64,000 nt of DNA from the NCBI RefSeq assembly GCF_023898315.1, contig NC_064617.1:617821000-617884999 (forward strand), in the 5' to 3' direction. Numbering within the stretch: position 1 is the stretch's first letter; every line of letters starts with the position of its first letter. The position numbers and the translations under genes are program-made. The stretch comes from Schistocerca nitens (lineage: Eukaryota; Arthropoda; Insecta; Orthoptera; Acrididae). Positions 9,690 to 21,642 of this stretch are shown one piece after another. The notes beneath the pieces are model-generated. The model saw nothing but the letters and a program-made list of their open reading frames with translations, had not been told where the DNA came from and did not search any database.

Positions 9690-12384
9690 AAATACAGGAC
9701 GTGCTTGGATCAAGGAACAGTCGGAATTGTAGTTGTAAATTGTTTTAGTTGTGCTGGGAAAGTCCCTGAGCTTCAACCGCTAATAGAAAGCACAGACGCT
9801 GAAATCGTTATAGGTACAGAAAGCTGGCTAAAGCCTGAAATAAGTTCTGCAGAAATTTTTACGAAGTCTCAGATGGTGTTCAGGAAAGATAGATTAGGCA
9901 GAATTGGTGGTGGAGTGTCTGTGTCTGTCAGAAGTGGTTTATCTTGTAGTGAAGTCGAAGTAGAAACTCCGTGCGAATTGGTATGGGTGGAGGTTATACT
10001 TAACAGCCGAACTAAGTTAATAATTGGCTCCTTCTACCGACCCCCAGACTCCGATGATATAGTTGCTGAACAGTTCAGAGTAATTTTGAGTCTCATAACA
10101 AATAAATACCCCACTCATACGGTTATAGTTGGTGGGGACTTCAACCTTCCCTCGATATGTTGGCAAAAATACTTGTTAAAAACCGGTGATAGGCAGAAAA
10201 CATCTTCCGAGATTGTCCTAAACGCTTTCTCCGAAAATTATTTCGAGCAGTTGGTCCACGAACCCACGCGAATTGTAAATGGTTGCGAAAATACACTTGA
10301 CCTCTTAGCCAGAGCTAATAGAGAGCGTCATGACTGATACAGGGATTAGTGATCACAAGGTCGTTGTAGCTAGGCTCAATACCGTTTCTTCCAAATCCAC
10401 CAGAAACAAACGCAAAATAATTTTATTTTAAAAAGCGGATAAAGTGTCACTAGAAGCCTTCCGAAGAGACAATCTCCATTCCTTCCGAGCTGACTATGCA
10501 AATGTAGACGAGATGTGGCTCAAATTCAAAGATATAGTAGCAACAGCAATGGAGAGATTCATACCTCATAAATTGATAAGAGATGGAACTGATCCACGTG
10601 ATACACAAAACAGGTCCGAACGCTGTTGCAGAGACAACGGAAAAAGCATGCGATGTACAGAAGAACGCAAAATCCCGAAGTTTGGCTAAAATTTACAGAC
10701 GCGAGAAATTTGGCGCGGACTTCAATGCGAGATGCCTTTAATAGGTTCTACAACGAAACATTGTCTCGAAATTTGGTAGAAAATCCGAAGAAATTCTGGT
10801 CGTATGTAAAGTACACAAGCGGCAAGACGCAGTCAATACCTTCGCTGCGCAGTGCCGATGGTACTGTTACCGACGTCTGTGCCGCTAAAGCGGAGTTATT
10901 GAACGCAGTGTCCAGAAATTCCTTCACCAGGGAAGACGAATGGAATATTCCAGAATTTTAAACACGAACAGATGCTAGCAAGTTTCTTAGAAGTAGACAC
11001 CTTAGGGGTTGCGAAGCAACTCAAATCGCTTGATACGGGCAAGTCTTTCAGGTCCAGATTGTATACCGATTAGGTTCCTTTCAGATTACGCTGATACAAT
11101 AGCTCCCTACTTAGCAATCATATACAACCGCTCGCTCACCGATAGATCTGTACCTACAGATAGGAAAATTGTGCAGGTCGCACCAGTGTTTAAGAAGGGT
11201 AGTAGGAGTAATCCATCGAACTACAGACCTATATCATTGACGTCGGTTTGCAGTATGGTTTTGGAGCATACTTTGTATTCAAACATTATGAATCACCTCG
11301 AAGGGAACGATCTATTGATACGTAATCAGCATGGTTTGAGAAAACATCGTTCTTGTGCAACGCAGCTAGCTCCTTATTCTCACGAAGTAATGGCCGCTAT
11401 CGACAGGGGATCTCAAGTTGATTCCGTATTTCTAGATTTCCGGAAAGCTTTTGACACCGTTCCTCACAAGCGACTTCTAATGATGCTGCGGGCCTGTGGG
11501 GTATCGTCTCAGTTGTGCGACTGGATTCGTGATTTCCTGTCAGGAATATCGCAGTTCGTAGTAATAGACGGCAAATCATCGAGTAAAATTGAGGTGATAT
11601 CAAATGTTCCCCAGGGAAGTATCCTGGGACCTCTGCTGTTCCTGGTCAATATAAATGACCTGGGTGACAATCTGAGCAGTTCTTTTAGGTTGTTCGCAGG
11701 TGATGCTGTAATTTACCGTCTAGTAAGGTCATCCGAAGACCAGTATCAGTTGCAAAGCGATTTAGAAAAGATTGCTGTAAGGTGTGGCAGGTGGCAGTTG
11801 GCGCTAAATAACGAAAAGTGTAAGGTGATCCACATGAGTTCCAAAAGAAATCCGTTGGAATTCGATTACTCGATAAATAGTACAATTCTCAAGGCTGTCA
11901 ATTCAAGTAAGTACCTGGGTGTTAAAATTACGAACAACTTCAGTTGGAGAGATACGTAGATAATATTGTGGGGAAGGCGAGCCTAAGGTTGCGTTTCATT
12001 GGCAGGACGCTTAGAAGATGCAACAAGTCCACTAAAGAGACAGCTTACCAGGTGGGATTGACGGAGGACATCGAAAGGGTGCAAAAAAGGGCAGCTCCTT
12101 TTGTATTATCAACTAATAGGGGAGAGAGTGTGGCAGATATGATACGCGAGTTGGGATGGAAGTCATTAAAGCAAAGACGTTTTTCGTCGCTGCCAGATCT
12201 ATTTACGAAATTTCATTCACCAACTTTCTCTTCCGAATGCGAAAATATTTTGTTGAGTCTAACCTACATAGGTAGGAATGATCATCAAAATAAAATAAGA
12301 GAAATCAGAGCTCGAACAGAAAGGTTTAGGTGTTCGTTTTTCCCGCGCGCTGTTCGGGAATGGAATGGTAGAGAGATAGTATGA
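9690..12384 (+). pseudogene. CR1 ORF2, endonuclease-reverse transcriptase
   Basis: The N-terminal AP-endonuclease domain shows GTESWL (catalytic Glu), SFYRPP, GGDFNLP and, after a frameshift near 10320, GISDHKVV. The RT domain (about 11030-11960) shows YRPISL, DFRKAFDTVPH, NVPQGSILGPLLF and a mutated active site, FAGD at 11693-11704, where the family has FADD. That change removes one of the paired metal-binding aspartates. Further frameshifts lie near 10430, 10680, 10960 and 11955. The C-terminal part (11944-12384) keeps VGLTEDIERVQKRAA but appears to lack a segment just upstream. Such proteins nick DNA and copy the LINE RNA at the nick. Confidence 0.85.
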
Positions 12385-12460
12385 TTGTGGTTCGATGAAC
12401 CCTCTGCCAAGCACTTAAATGTGAATTGCAGAGTAATGATGTAGATGTAGATGTACAGTC

Positions 12461-12768
12461 GTTCTGTACCCTTAAGTCATCTGTGCTCACGACAGTTAGC
12501 GTTAACCACCACCGGAATGTGCGTGGCATATACCCGGTGTGGATTTGCTTTCTGGAAACACTGTTGCGATCTCGGGAAGTTCCCTGAATATCTTTCTCCT
12601 CATGTTCCTCCTAAGAATAATTCTATTTCACATGTTTGTGTGGGATTCTGAAGTACCAGTGACAAGTATATTGTAGCTTGCTGTAGCTGCAGTGCGAAGT
12701 TTGTCTACCGACAGTAATTCATGGTTCTTACATCCTGGTGTAGCCAGTAGTCCTTATTTTGTACTGAT
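12461..12768. other. Unassigned DNA between LINE and gypsy element
   Basis: About 300 bases with no coding or repeat signal I can name. The last four bases, tgat at 12765-12768, look like the TSD of the gypsy element that follows. Confidence 0.4.
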
Positions 12769-13542
12769 TTTAATGAGAAAAAATAAAATATTTATTATTA
12801 TGTAAAAAATGAATGGATGAAAAATGGGGAAGAAATGGCTTTTAAATATTTTTGTTATTTACTCTTTCAGTACGAACTTTGTTGTAGAACCCCTTATTTA
12901 CGTGTGGTAATAAAAATTCATTTAGACAGCATTAAGCACATTTAAAATTACGTGAACTTAGTCAACCCTCTCATGCTGATAAATTCATATTAACTGATTA
13001 AGAACATTTAGTTGAAAATTGTATAAATTAATTTTTTTTACGTATTTCGGCCTTGGCACACATTTTCTAAATGCAGTGGTTTTTTTAAATATTTACTGAA
13101 TTCTTTCCCGGCGTTAGCTATGGAACACAAGACTGTCTCTGTTAGCAGAAAATGGTTAAATATTGCCAAGCCGACCTGAACGTTTAATTATCATTGATAA
13201 AACACACTTCACTATACGTTTAAGTTAATTGCTTTAGAAATTGAAAGAACCAACAGATTGTTAAACTTCAACGTTAACTATCCGCCTATTAATGCACAAA
13301 TGTGAAACCAGTAATAAATTCCGTCAGTCTCGGGATTGCTGTAAAAGAAAAATATTTTCGTAATTCACTGCTAATTTTATCTGCTCCCGATTTACAATAA
13401 TAACGAATGTCCTTTATACAAAATTAAATAATATTTTTTTGCTAAACAATTACAGTCATACGAATTGCTTCATAGTGTACATAGTAAAATCAAATGTCAT
13501 TTCCTTTGATTAATAGTGTGTGTGCTGCCAGGGAACGTTACA
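12769..13542 (-). repeat. 3' LTR of the minus-strand gypsy element (promoter-deleted)
   Basis: On the minus strand it begins TGTAACGTTCCC at 13542. It matches the 22960-24312 LTR at both ends but lacks the segment equivalent to 23624-24164 (541 bp). The junction at 13395/13396 falls at a ttac that occurs on both sides of the missing segment in the longer LTR, so the deletion used microhomology. The lost part includes the likely TATA box. Confidence 0.85.
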
Positions 13543-13560
13543 TTGCCCCCTGGCAGCATT
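13543..13560 (-). promoter_or_regulatory. Polypurine tract of the minus-strand gypsy element
   Basis: On the minus strand, gccagggggcaa lies immediately before the TG of the 3' LTR. This is the expected place and composition for the primer of plus-strand DNA synthesis. Confidence 0.6.
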
Positions 13561-13642
13561 TGGCAAAGAGTTTCTATACTTTGACACAATGGTGCCAGTA
13601 ACGTTCTTTACAATTCTGTATTTTTTATGGAATGGCTCTTTT

Positions 13643-14117
13643 TGTGGTGTCACCGCTAGACACCACACTTGCTAGGTGGTAACTTAAATCGGCCGCGGTC
13701 CTGTAGTACATGTCGGACCCGCGTGTCGCCACTGTGTACTCGCAATCCTAGCGCCACCACATGGCAGGTCACAAGACACGGACATGACTTCGCCCCAGTT
13801 GTACGGACGACATAGCTTGCGACTAGACCTACCAAGTATTCCTCTCATTTGCCGAGAGACAGATTAAATAGCCTTCAGCTAGTCCATCGCTACTACCTAG
13901 CAAGGCGCCATGTGTATCATTGCTAATTGCTTACTACTATGCAAGAGATGTATTTCAACAAGAACAAGACTACATTAAAGTTAAGTATATTAAAATCTCT
14001 CTTCTTTTCTTTATAGTTTTCATCCAGTCTCCTGTTTCAGAATTTACGCCCGTCTGCGTTAGTTTCGCGTGCACCTAGCCACTCATTGTGTCGAGACCTT
14101 AGGGAATCGACACAACA
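13643..14117 (+). mobile_element. Solo LTR (475 bp)
   Basis: The unit starts TGTGGTGTCACC and ends ATCGACACAACA, with a 5-bp TSD ctttt at 13638-13642 and 14118-14122. There is no internal region, so it is a solo LTR left by recombination. A 5-bp TSD fits Ty3/gypsy or BEL elements. It inserted in the 3' part of the minus-strand gypsy element and is therefore younger. Orientation is assigned from a TATA-like attaaatag near 13865 and an attaaag near 13974, and is uncertain. Confidence 0.8.
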
Positions 14118-16258
14118 CTTTTAATTAGTCCCAGGGTTACATATGTTCATGGCTCCCCCATTTGGGCGAAGGCAGACAGGAAACGTGGGCAAAACTGTGC
14201 TGGAGCCCAGCCATCCCTGTTGGTTCATGATTAATCTTGTCTCTTTAACAGTCATTCTTTTGAATTGATTTAGCAGTTTGTCATCAACGGTTACGTAATA
14301 TCACAGTCACATACAGTTCAACGAAAGTTTGTTGTGTGTGATTAACAACTCGTAATTATCATTTTTGCGATATACTGCAAGGTCACTTGTCCTAGGATAT
14401 ATCACTTAGTTTTTTGAAATCATTTAGCACAACGTCACTTTTCATAATGTTCCCACTACCTACGTGTTACAAATTCATTTCCTACACTTGTTAGTGTTCA
14501 TTTTCTCTCGTCAATTTACGAGTATACATAATAAGTGTTCAATGTTTGTCAAAAATCGAGTTCATTGACATGTTATGCAGTTTGTGTAAATATTTTGGAA
14601 TATGTTAATAATGCTGTAGTCGGTGAGCGGTGCGGAGTGATTGTTGAGCGGCGCTCTGCGCGGCGCGTCGGCTCCGTGTAGGTCACCGCCCCCGGTGTTG
14701 ACAGCTACGGCGCTGAGAGGCGTGTGGCTGTCTGGTCTGCTACGGGCTGCTGCGGCCGCTGCATGACTGAAGTAGCCGTATGCGCGTTGTATATCAGCTC
14801 GCCTGTGTGACATCTTCTTGCAGTGCTCCAGCAAACATGCAACAAGTTCACAAACAGTGTACTATCCTTATGGGCATTTTTTCCTGCTAAGGGAAAGAAC
14901 GCACACAGTTATTGGCAGTTATCATTCAGTAGGCCTTCACTAGTCTGGTTTGCACAATGTTTCGTTGTCACAGAAACACGTTTTATGGGCACACAATATT
15001 TTTTCACCATGTCATGACTTGTCATTAGTCACACGCAAGTTTTCACCTTAGGATAAAATGTATCTCTGTAGTCAATGCGCTTTCCTGGCGTCCCTTGACA
15101 CACAGAGTTATAGTTTGACACTAGCTTGGTCCACCGTCTGTTATCGGCTCACTGTTCGTGTCGTGCTAGTTCCTTGACCACTTGCACACACGGCGATGAT
15201 ACAGTTTCTTATTTCTTGTTCAAAACAACCTCGTGACGCATTGCTGCAGGTTTAACAGTCACTGTCTGTCTCTGCCACACAATACTGCACTTATGTTTAA
15301 GTTTTTTCACTTACAATGTCCGTTGTGCAATGTCTTGTAACAACACATTCGTAACTTCTTTGTTCGCTCTTTACCAAGGTGTGTGACAATTGCGTACATG
15401 TTAACAAATATTAAAATTTCGTATTAGTTTGCCCAAAAATCATCTATATTTATGTTCGAGTATATTTTATTTGTGCATTCCAGCCGGATTCAGGCATATT
15501 GTTCAATAACTCCTTTGAAATTATGTCTCACTTTACTTGCAAGGTCCTGCGTAACTACAGTGTAGTCTCTGTAGGCTAAAATTGACTTAGACTGTATCGG
15601 GCTAGCTCTTTTAACTGATTGGATCTCCACATGCTTCAATTGAAGCTTGTTTGTGCGTAACTTTGCGTTACTTAAATTTGCAATAAGTTTGCCTCCCATG
15701 GTGCCCTCGGGTCACTACTGGGTGCATTATTCTCTTTGATAACACTGGTTTGAAAATAAAGTTCTCAGGGTCTCATATTATTGATATTATTCTGGGTTCG
15801 AATCTGTCAGTCTGACAGCTACACATAATAGAGAAGATTGTACCAAGAAATATTTCAAGTTTGACACACATATAGAATATTATGCAGTACACAAACTAAT
15901 CACTACTAAAATGTTCCTCCTGACTGATCTCTGTCACAATTTAACACTACAAATAATTGCACTAATCAGGTTATCTGTGCAGACATTTAGAGCATGTTTA
16001 AGCTAACACTAATTAAAAGGAAGACATAACACAGATAATCATAAACAAAAGAGAAAGTCAATCATATTCTTATAACTAAATACTTCTACACTAGTACATT
16101 ATCTCTACAGATCACACATCATTAATGTTCATTCATTTCCAAAAGAATGGTGCACCTTTTTTACACGTAACACATAGGACTATTAGTCATTTACTGTAGG
16201 AATATTTTCACATCCTTACGCGGATACAGTCCCCGTACTCTTCCTGAGTGGGGATCTG
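14118..16258 (-). other. Internal 3' part of the minus-strand gypsy element, unassigned
   Basis: In a complete element this interval would hold RT, RNase H and integrase, but I find no RT YxDD, RNase H or integrase motif on either strand. A GC-rich patch lies at 14630-14770. A minus-strand open frame at 15490-15699 (69 codons) has no recognisable motif and could be an env-like or 3' leader relic, but I cannot show this. Confidence 0.35.
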
Positions 16259-16441
16259 CTAAGAGATAGCTACTATTTCCTTCTTGGACCAAGGAATGGA
16301 GTATGAGGCTCGACAGTAGGTTTTGTGAGGCTTCACCTCGATATTGTATTGATATCCCTTAACAATTCCTGGTCGTTCTGAAAATACATTTGCATTGTTA
16401 GATAATAGCTGTACCAAATCCTGCTGTTGCATTGAATTCAA
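16259..16441 (-). pseudogene. Start of gypsy reverse transcriptase (fragment)
   Basis: About 60 codons continue from the protease in the same direction. The block FSERPGIVKGYQYNIEVKPH followed by SIPWSKKE matches the segment just before the RT palm in gypsy pol, and the plus-strand element has the equivalent at about 38815-38940. The sequence then stops and no RT catalytic core follows, so pol was deleted here. Confidence 0.65.
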
Positions 16442-16444
16442 ATT

Positions 16445-17056
16445 TTATGACTGTGATACTTTGTTCACAAGTGCGTCCACATATGCTTTTAATTGATCAC
16501 TTTGTACGTCTGGATAATAGAGATTTTGTCCTAGAGAATGATTGTCTAAATGTAGTATCCACTGATTCCTACATTTTATGTTAATAGCATTACAATTGGG
16601 CAGAGGTACCTCTTCAGATCTGAGCATGGACAATTCTATCCTCCTACCCGCGTTCATTAAACTTAATTTTCCCCGAGAAAGGTCGATTACTGCGTCCCTT
16701 TCTCTCAAAAAACCTACCCCCAAAATGCAGGCTACCCTTAAACCCTTTACTACCAGGAATGAGCACGCTATGGCTTCTTCCCCTATATACATCTCTACCC
16801 GCACTTGGAGTTTAATTATTTGTCGCTGTGCACTTATGGCTCCAGTGACTTTACAATTGTTCACAGGAAAGGTCAGCATACGCCTTTCTTTCCCCAGTAC
16901 TCTGAATAAGTCCATACTCATGACACTGACAGTAGCACCTGTATCTACGATTGCTTGCACATCAATATTGTTAATTTTGACCTCTATTATCGCCTGTACT
17001 TCGTCTTTGTGCTCCTTTATGCACGTGGGTGGTTCAGTTATTAATTCATGTCCCAT
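16445..17056 (-). CDS. Retropepsin-like aspartic protease of gypsy element
   Basis: An open frame of 203 codons with the aspartic protease motif AIVDTGATVSVM (D-T-G) about 30 residues in, and the second conserved block ACILGVGFLRERDAVIDL near residue 110. These enzymes act as homodimers and cut the Gag-Pol polyprotein. It follows gag and precedes the RT fragment, as in gypsy pol. The frame is open, but the element lacks the rest of pol, so a functional product is unlikely. The N-terminus is uncertain because the protease is normally part of a polyprotein. Confidence 0.75.
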   Translation of the reverse strand: MGHELITEPPTCIKEHKDEVQAIIEVKINNIDVQAIVDTGATVSVMSMDLFRVLGKERRMLTFPVNNCKVTGAISAQRQIIKLQVRVEMYIGEEAIACSFLVVKGLRVACILGVGFLRERDAVIDLSRGKLSLMNAGRRIELSMLRSEEVPLPNCNAINIKCRNQWILHLDNHSLGQNLYYPDVQSDQLKAYVDALVNKVSQS

Positions 17057-17377
17057 CTGTACCCCGTCATTATACCTGAGGATACAGATTTCCGATGTTT
17101 TGTTCTGTGTCGGGCTGCTCTCACTCCAAACCTCAGCCGACGATGGAGAGCGTATCTCGGCTGAATCTAGTTTGTTGGATTATTACTGGTGGATGGGTGT
17201 GGCTGTTCTGTGTCGCTGACCTCCACTATGTGTAAGTTGTGTTGCGTCGGCCGCCACGGTTGCGCAATTGGCGCATTTTGTGGTGGCGGTCGGTTATTGT
17301 CATATCTTTCACTGTTTTGCCGGTCCGGACTGGGCCTCTGGTTCTGTGGCCAAGTTCGGTTTGCATCGTTATAGGTA

Positions 17378-18157
17378 TTAGTGTTCCACGGCCCCCTGGC
17401 ATTGCTTGGCATTGTTTGGTGGGCCTGTTTCATATCGGTCATCGGACCTCCTTTTCCGTTCATTATTCACCGGCGGACTATTGCCGTTCCGGTCGCTACC
17501 TCTATTCCCGTTTTGTACGTAATCTTGTCTCCTATTGTTACCTCCGCCGTTTCCATTATTTGGTGGAGGCGTGTTATTTCGACCATTTCTGTAACCGTTT
17601 CCGTTACTTCTAGCCTGTTCAGAGGCTGCCTCAACATCCTCCTGAATCAGGTCAATTGAGTCCAGAACAGACAAGAAATGTTCCATGTCGTTCTCCGGTA
17701 CGTGTATAAGTTTTTCCTTTACGTGTAGCGGCAAGTGTGATTTCAAAAGTCTGATCAAATCCCGGGATGAAATCTGCTCGTCCCAGTAACGGGTCTTATT
17801 AATGTATTTCTCAAAATATTTTCGCAAATTGCCTAATCGTGGAGAATAAGGCTCTGGATTATATACTTCTTTCCCTAAGCTCTCCTGAATACATGTTGGC
17901 CAATATTTGGCCAAGAATGCCTTTTCAAATTGCTCATATGTGTCGCAACTGTCAGCTGCTTCGGTTGCCCATAATGCAGCATCTCTTTGTATGTAAGACA
18001 TAACGAACTGTATTTTCTGTGTATGACTCCAAACGCTAGGCAAAATGTTTCTAAATCCCTTGATAAGTACTACAGGTTGAACAGATTTCTTCTCCGTTGT
18101 AAAGACCTGAAACTGTCGGTTTCTAATCAGGCTTTCTTCAATCACTATTTTGGAGTG
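17378..18157 (-). pseudogene. gypsy Gag, C-terminal part
   Basis: The capsid-like region resembles Gag of the plus-strand element: a helical core (SVWSHTQKIQFVMSYIQRDAA, then FEKAFLAKYWP and LRKYFEKYINKTRYWDEQIS). It is followed by an Asn/Gly/Arg-rich tail (about 17400-17630, e.g. NGNGYRNGRNN) in place of CCHC zinc knuckles. The 5' part of gag lies at 21643-22420, separated by the RTE LINE inserted at 18158-18170. Apparent start codons inside the LINE 5' end are artefacts of the insertion. The tail probably binds RNA, an inference from composition. Confidence 0.75.
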
Positions 18158-18170
18158 ACATTTGTTTGTT

Positions 18171-21100
18171 CCCCCATGAACCATGGACCTTGCCGTTGGT
18201 GGGGAGGCTTGCGTGCCTCAGCGATACAGATGGCCGTACCGTAGGTGCAACCACAACAGAGGGGTATCTGTTGAGAGGCCAGACAAACATGTGGTTCCTG
18301 AAGAGGGGCAGCAGCCTTTTCAGTAGTTGCAGGGGCAACAGTCTGGATGATTGACTGATCTGCCCTTGTAACATTAACCAAAACGGCCTTGCTGTGCTGG
18401 TACTGCGAACGGCTGAAAGCAAGGGGAAACTACAGCCGTAATTTTTCCCGAGGACATGCAGCTTTACTGTATGATTAAATGATGATGGCGTCCTCTTGGG
18501 TAAAATATTCTGGAGGTAAAATAGTCCCCCATTCGGATCTCCGGGCGGGGACTACTCAAGAGGACATCGTTATCAGGAGAAAGAAAACTGACATTCTACG
18601 GATCGGAGCGTGGAATGTCAGATCCCTTAATCGGGCAGGTAGGTTAGAAAATTTAAAAAGGGAAATGGATAGGTTAAAGTTAGATATAGTGGGAATTAGT
18701 GAAGTTCAGTGGCAGGAGGAACAAGACTTTTGGTCAGGTGATTACAGGGTTATAAATACAAAATGAAATAGGGGTAATGCAGGAGTAAGTTTAATAATGA
18801 ATAAAAAATAGGAGTGCGGGTTAGCTACTACAAACAGCATAGTGAACGCATTATTGTGGCCACGATAGACACAAAGCCCATGCCTACTACAGTAGTACAA
18901 GTTTATATGCCAACTAGTTCTGCAGATGATGAAGAAATTGATGAAATGTATGACGAGATAAAAGAAATTATTCAGGTAGTGAAGGGAGACGAAAATTTAA
19001 TAGTCATGGGTGACTGGAATTCGTCAGTAGGAAAAGGGAGAGAAGGAAACATAGTAGCTGAATATGGATTGGAGGGAAGAAATGAAAGAGGAAGCCGCCT
19101 TGTAGAATTTTGCACAGAGCATAACTTAATCATAGCTAACACTTGGTTCAAGAATCATAAAAGAAGGTTGTATATCTGGAAGAATCCTGGAGATACTAAA
19201 AGATATCAGATAGATTATATAATGGTAAGACAGAGATGTAAGAACCAGGTTTTAAATTGTAAGACATTTCCAGGGGCAGATGTGGATTCTGACCACAATC
19301 TATTGGTTATGAACTGCAGATTGAAACTGAAGAAACTGCAAAAAAGTGGGAATTTAAGGAGATGGGACCTGGATAAACTGAAAGAACCAGAGGTTGTAGA
19401 GAGTTTCAGGAAGATGCATAAGGGAACAATTGACATGAATGGGGGAAAGAAATACAGTAGAAGAAGAATGGGTAGCTCTGAGGAATGAAGTAGTGAAGGC
19501 AGCAGAGTATCAAGTAGGTAAAAAGACGAGGGCTAATAGGAAACCTTGGGTAGCAGAAGAAATATTGAATTTAATTGATGAAAGGAGAAAATATAAAAAT
19601 GCAGTAAATGAAGCAGGCAAAAAGGAATACAAACGTCTCAAAAATGAGATCGACAGGAAGTGCAAAATGGCTAAGCAGGGATGGCTAGAGGACAAATGTA
19701 AGGATGTAGAGGCTTGTCTCACTAGGGGTAAGATAGATACTGCCTACAGGAAAATTAAAGAGACCTTTGGAGAGAAGAGAACCACTTGTATGAATATCAA
19801 GAGCTCAGATGGCAACCCAGTTCTAAGCAAAGAAGGGAAGGCAGAAAGGTGGAAGGAGTATATAGAGGGTTTATACAAGGGCGATGTACTTGAGGACAAT
19901 ATTATGGAAATGGAAGAGGATGTAGATGAAGATGAAATGGGAGATAAGATACTGCGTGAAGAGTTTGACAGAGCACTGAAGGACCTGTGTCGAAACAAGG
20001 CCCCGGGAGTAGACAACATTCCATTAGAACTACTGATGGCCTTGGGAGAGCCAGTCATGACAAAACTCTACCATCTGGTGAGCAAGATGTATGAGACAGG
20101 CGAAATACCCACAGACTTCAAGAAGAATATAATAATTCCTACCCCAAAGAAAGCAGGTGTTGACAGATGTGAAAATTACCGAACTATCAGTTTAATAACT
20201 CACAGCTGCAAAATACTAACGCGAATTCTTTACAGACGAATGGAAAAACTGGTAGAAGCGGACCTCGGGGAAGATCAGTTTGGGTTCCGTAGAAATGTTG
20301 GAACACGTGAGGCAATACTAACCTTACGACTTATCTTAGAAGAAAGATTAAGAAAAGGCAAACCTACGTTTCTAGCATTTGTAGACTTAGAGAAAGCTTT
20401 TGACAACGTTAACTGGAATACTCTCTTTCAAATTCTGAAGGTGGCTGGGGTAAAATACAGGGAGCGAAAGGCTATTTACAATTTGTACAGAAACCAGATG
20501 GCAGTTATAAGAGTCGAGGGGCATGAAAGGGAATCAGTGGTTGGGAAAGGAGTGAGACAGGGTTGTAGCCTCTCCCCGATGTTATTCAATCTGTATATTG
20601 AGCAAGCAGTAAAGGAAACAAAAGAAAAATTTGGAGTAGGTATTAAGATTCATGGAGAAGAAGTAAAAACTTTGAGGTTCGCCGATGACATTGTAATTCT
20701 GTCAGAGACAGCAAAGGACTTGGAAGAGCAGTTGAACGGAATGGACAGTGTCTTGAAAGGAGGATATAAGATGAACATCAACAAAAGCAAAACGAGGATA
20801 ATGGAATGTAGTCGAATTAAATCGGGTGATGCTGAGGGGATTAGATTAGGAAATGAGACACTTAAAGTAGTAAAGGAGTTTTGCTATTTAGGGAGAAAAA
20901 TAACTGATGATGGTAGAAGTAGAGAGGATATCAAATGTAGACTGGCAATGGCAAGGAAATCGTTTCTGAAGAAGAGAAATTTGTTAACATCGAGTATAGA
21001 TTTAAGTGTCAGGAAGTCGTTTCTGAAAGTATTTGTATGGAGTGTAGCCATGTATGGAAGTGAAACATGGACGATAACCAGTTTGGGCAAGAAGAGAATA

Positions 21101-21455
21101 GAAGCTTTCGAATCTGGTGCTACAGAAGAATGCTGATGGTAAGGTGGGTAGATCACGTAACTAATGAGGAGGTATTGAATAGGATTGGGGAGAAGAGAAG
21201 TTTGTGGCACAACTTGACTAGAAGAAGGGATCAGTTGGTAGGACATGTTTTGAGGCATCAAGGGATCACAAATTTAGCATTTGAGGGCAGCGTGGAGGGT
21301 AAAAATCGTAGAGGGAGACCAAGAGATGAATACACTAAGCAGATTCAGAAGGATGTAGGTTGCAGTAGGTACTGGGAGATGAAGAAGCTTGCACAGGATA
21401 GAGTAGCATGGAGAGCTGCATCAGATCAGTCTCAGGACTGAAGACCACAACAACA
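18171..21455 (+). mobile_element. RTE-type LINE, copy A, full length
   Basis: The insertion is flanked by a 13-bp TSD, acatttgtttgtt, at 18158-18170 and 21456-21468. It begins cccccatgaaccatgg, carries a single endonuclease-RT reading frame and ends in an (aac) tail after ctgaagaccac. The same 5' end, coding region and tail occur in copy B at 49392-53049. The single long ORF, short 3' UTR and simple-repeat tail point to the RTE group. It interrupts gag of the minus-strand gypsy element. Confidence 0.9.
18479..21441 (+). pseudogene. RTE LINE endonuclease-reverse transcriptase (copy A)
   Basis: The endonuclease domain begins RIGAWNVRSL and includes GISEVQWQE (catalytic Glu), GDWNSSVG and DSDHNLL (catalytic His near 19290). 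The RT domain follows with KAPGVDNIP, FVDLEKAFDNV, GVRQGCSLSPMLFNLY and an intact FADD at 20678-20689. The C-terminus has SETWT, RMLMVRWVDHV and DRVAWRAA. Lesions compared with copy B are a stop at 18764-18766, frameshifts near 18806 and 19440, and a frameshift near 21115. The RT block from 19439 to 21136 is open for 565 codons. The protein would nick target DNA and reverse-transcribe LINE RNA. Confidence 0.9.
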
Positions 21456-21642
21456 ACATTTGTTTGTTTCGCTAACATTGGTTGCCTGTTCTGTCTCGCA
21501 GTCGCAGTTTTTCACTGCTGTATTTATATGCCTATCATTGTTGGACCTGGCTGGCGTGACACACGCCTGTGCGTCGACGTGCAACAAGCTGTTTTCCAGC
21601 TCCGCAAGACGTCGGTTGACATTCCGCTACCACAGCGGAATG

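Larger units (their letters stand above)
8189..12460 (+). mobile_element. CR1-type non-LTR retrotransposon (LINE)
   Basis: This is a nearly full-length LINE: duplicated 5' monomers (8189-8616), an esterase-like ORF1 (8708-9639), an endonuclease-reverse transcriptase ORF2 (about 9690-12384), and a short 3' UTR ending in a gatgta repeat (about 12438-12456). An SGNH-hydrolase-like ORF1 combined with an AP-type endonuclease is characteristic of the CR1 clade. Several frameshifts and a substitution in the RT active site make this copy non-autonomous. No clear TSD was found. Confidence 0.85.

Noticed and set aside
14562..14834. Minus-strand 90-codon frame with Ala-rich stretch
   Set aside because: No motif or homologue recognised; it follows local GC-rich composition.
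14118..16258. env gene of the minus-strand gypsy element
   Set aside because: No signal peptide, fusion or membrane segment could be supported in the available frames.
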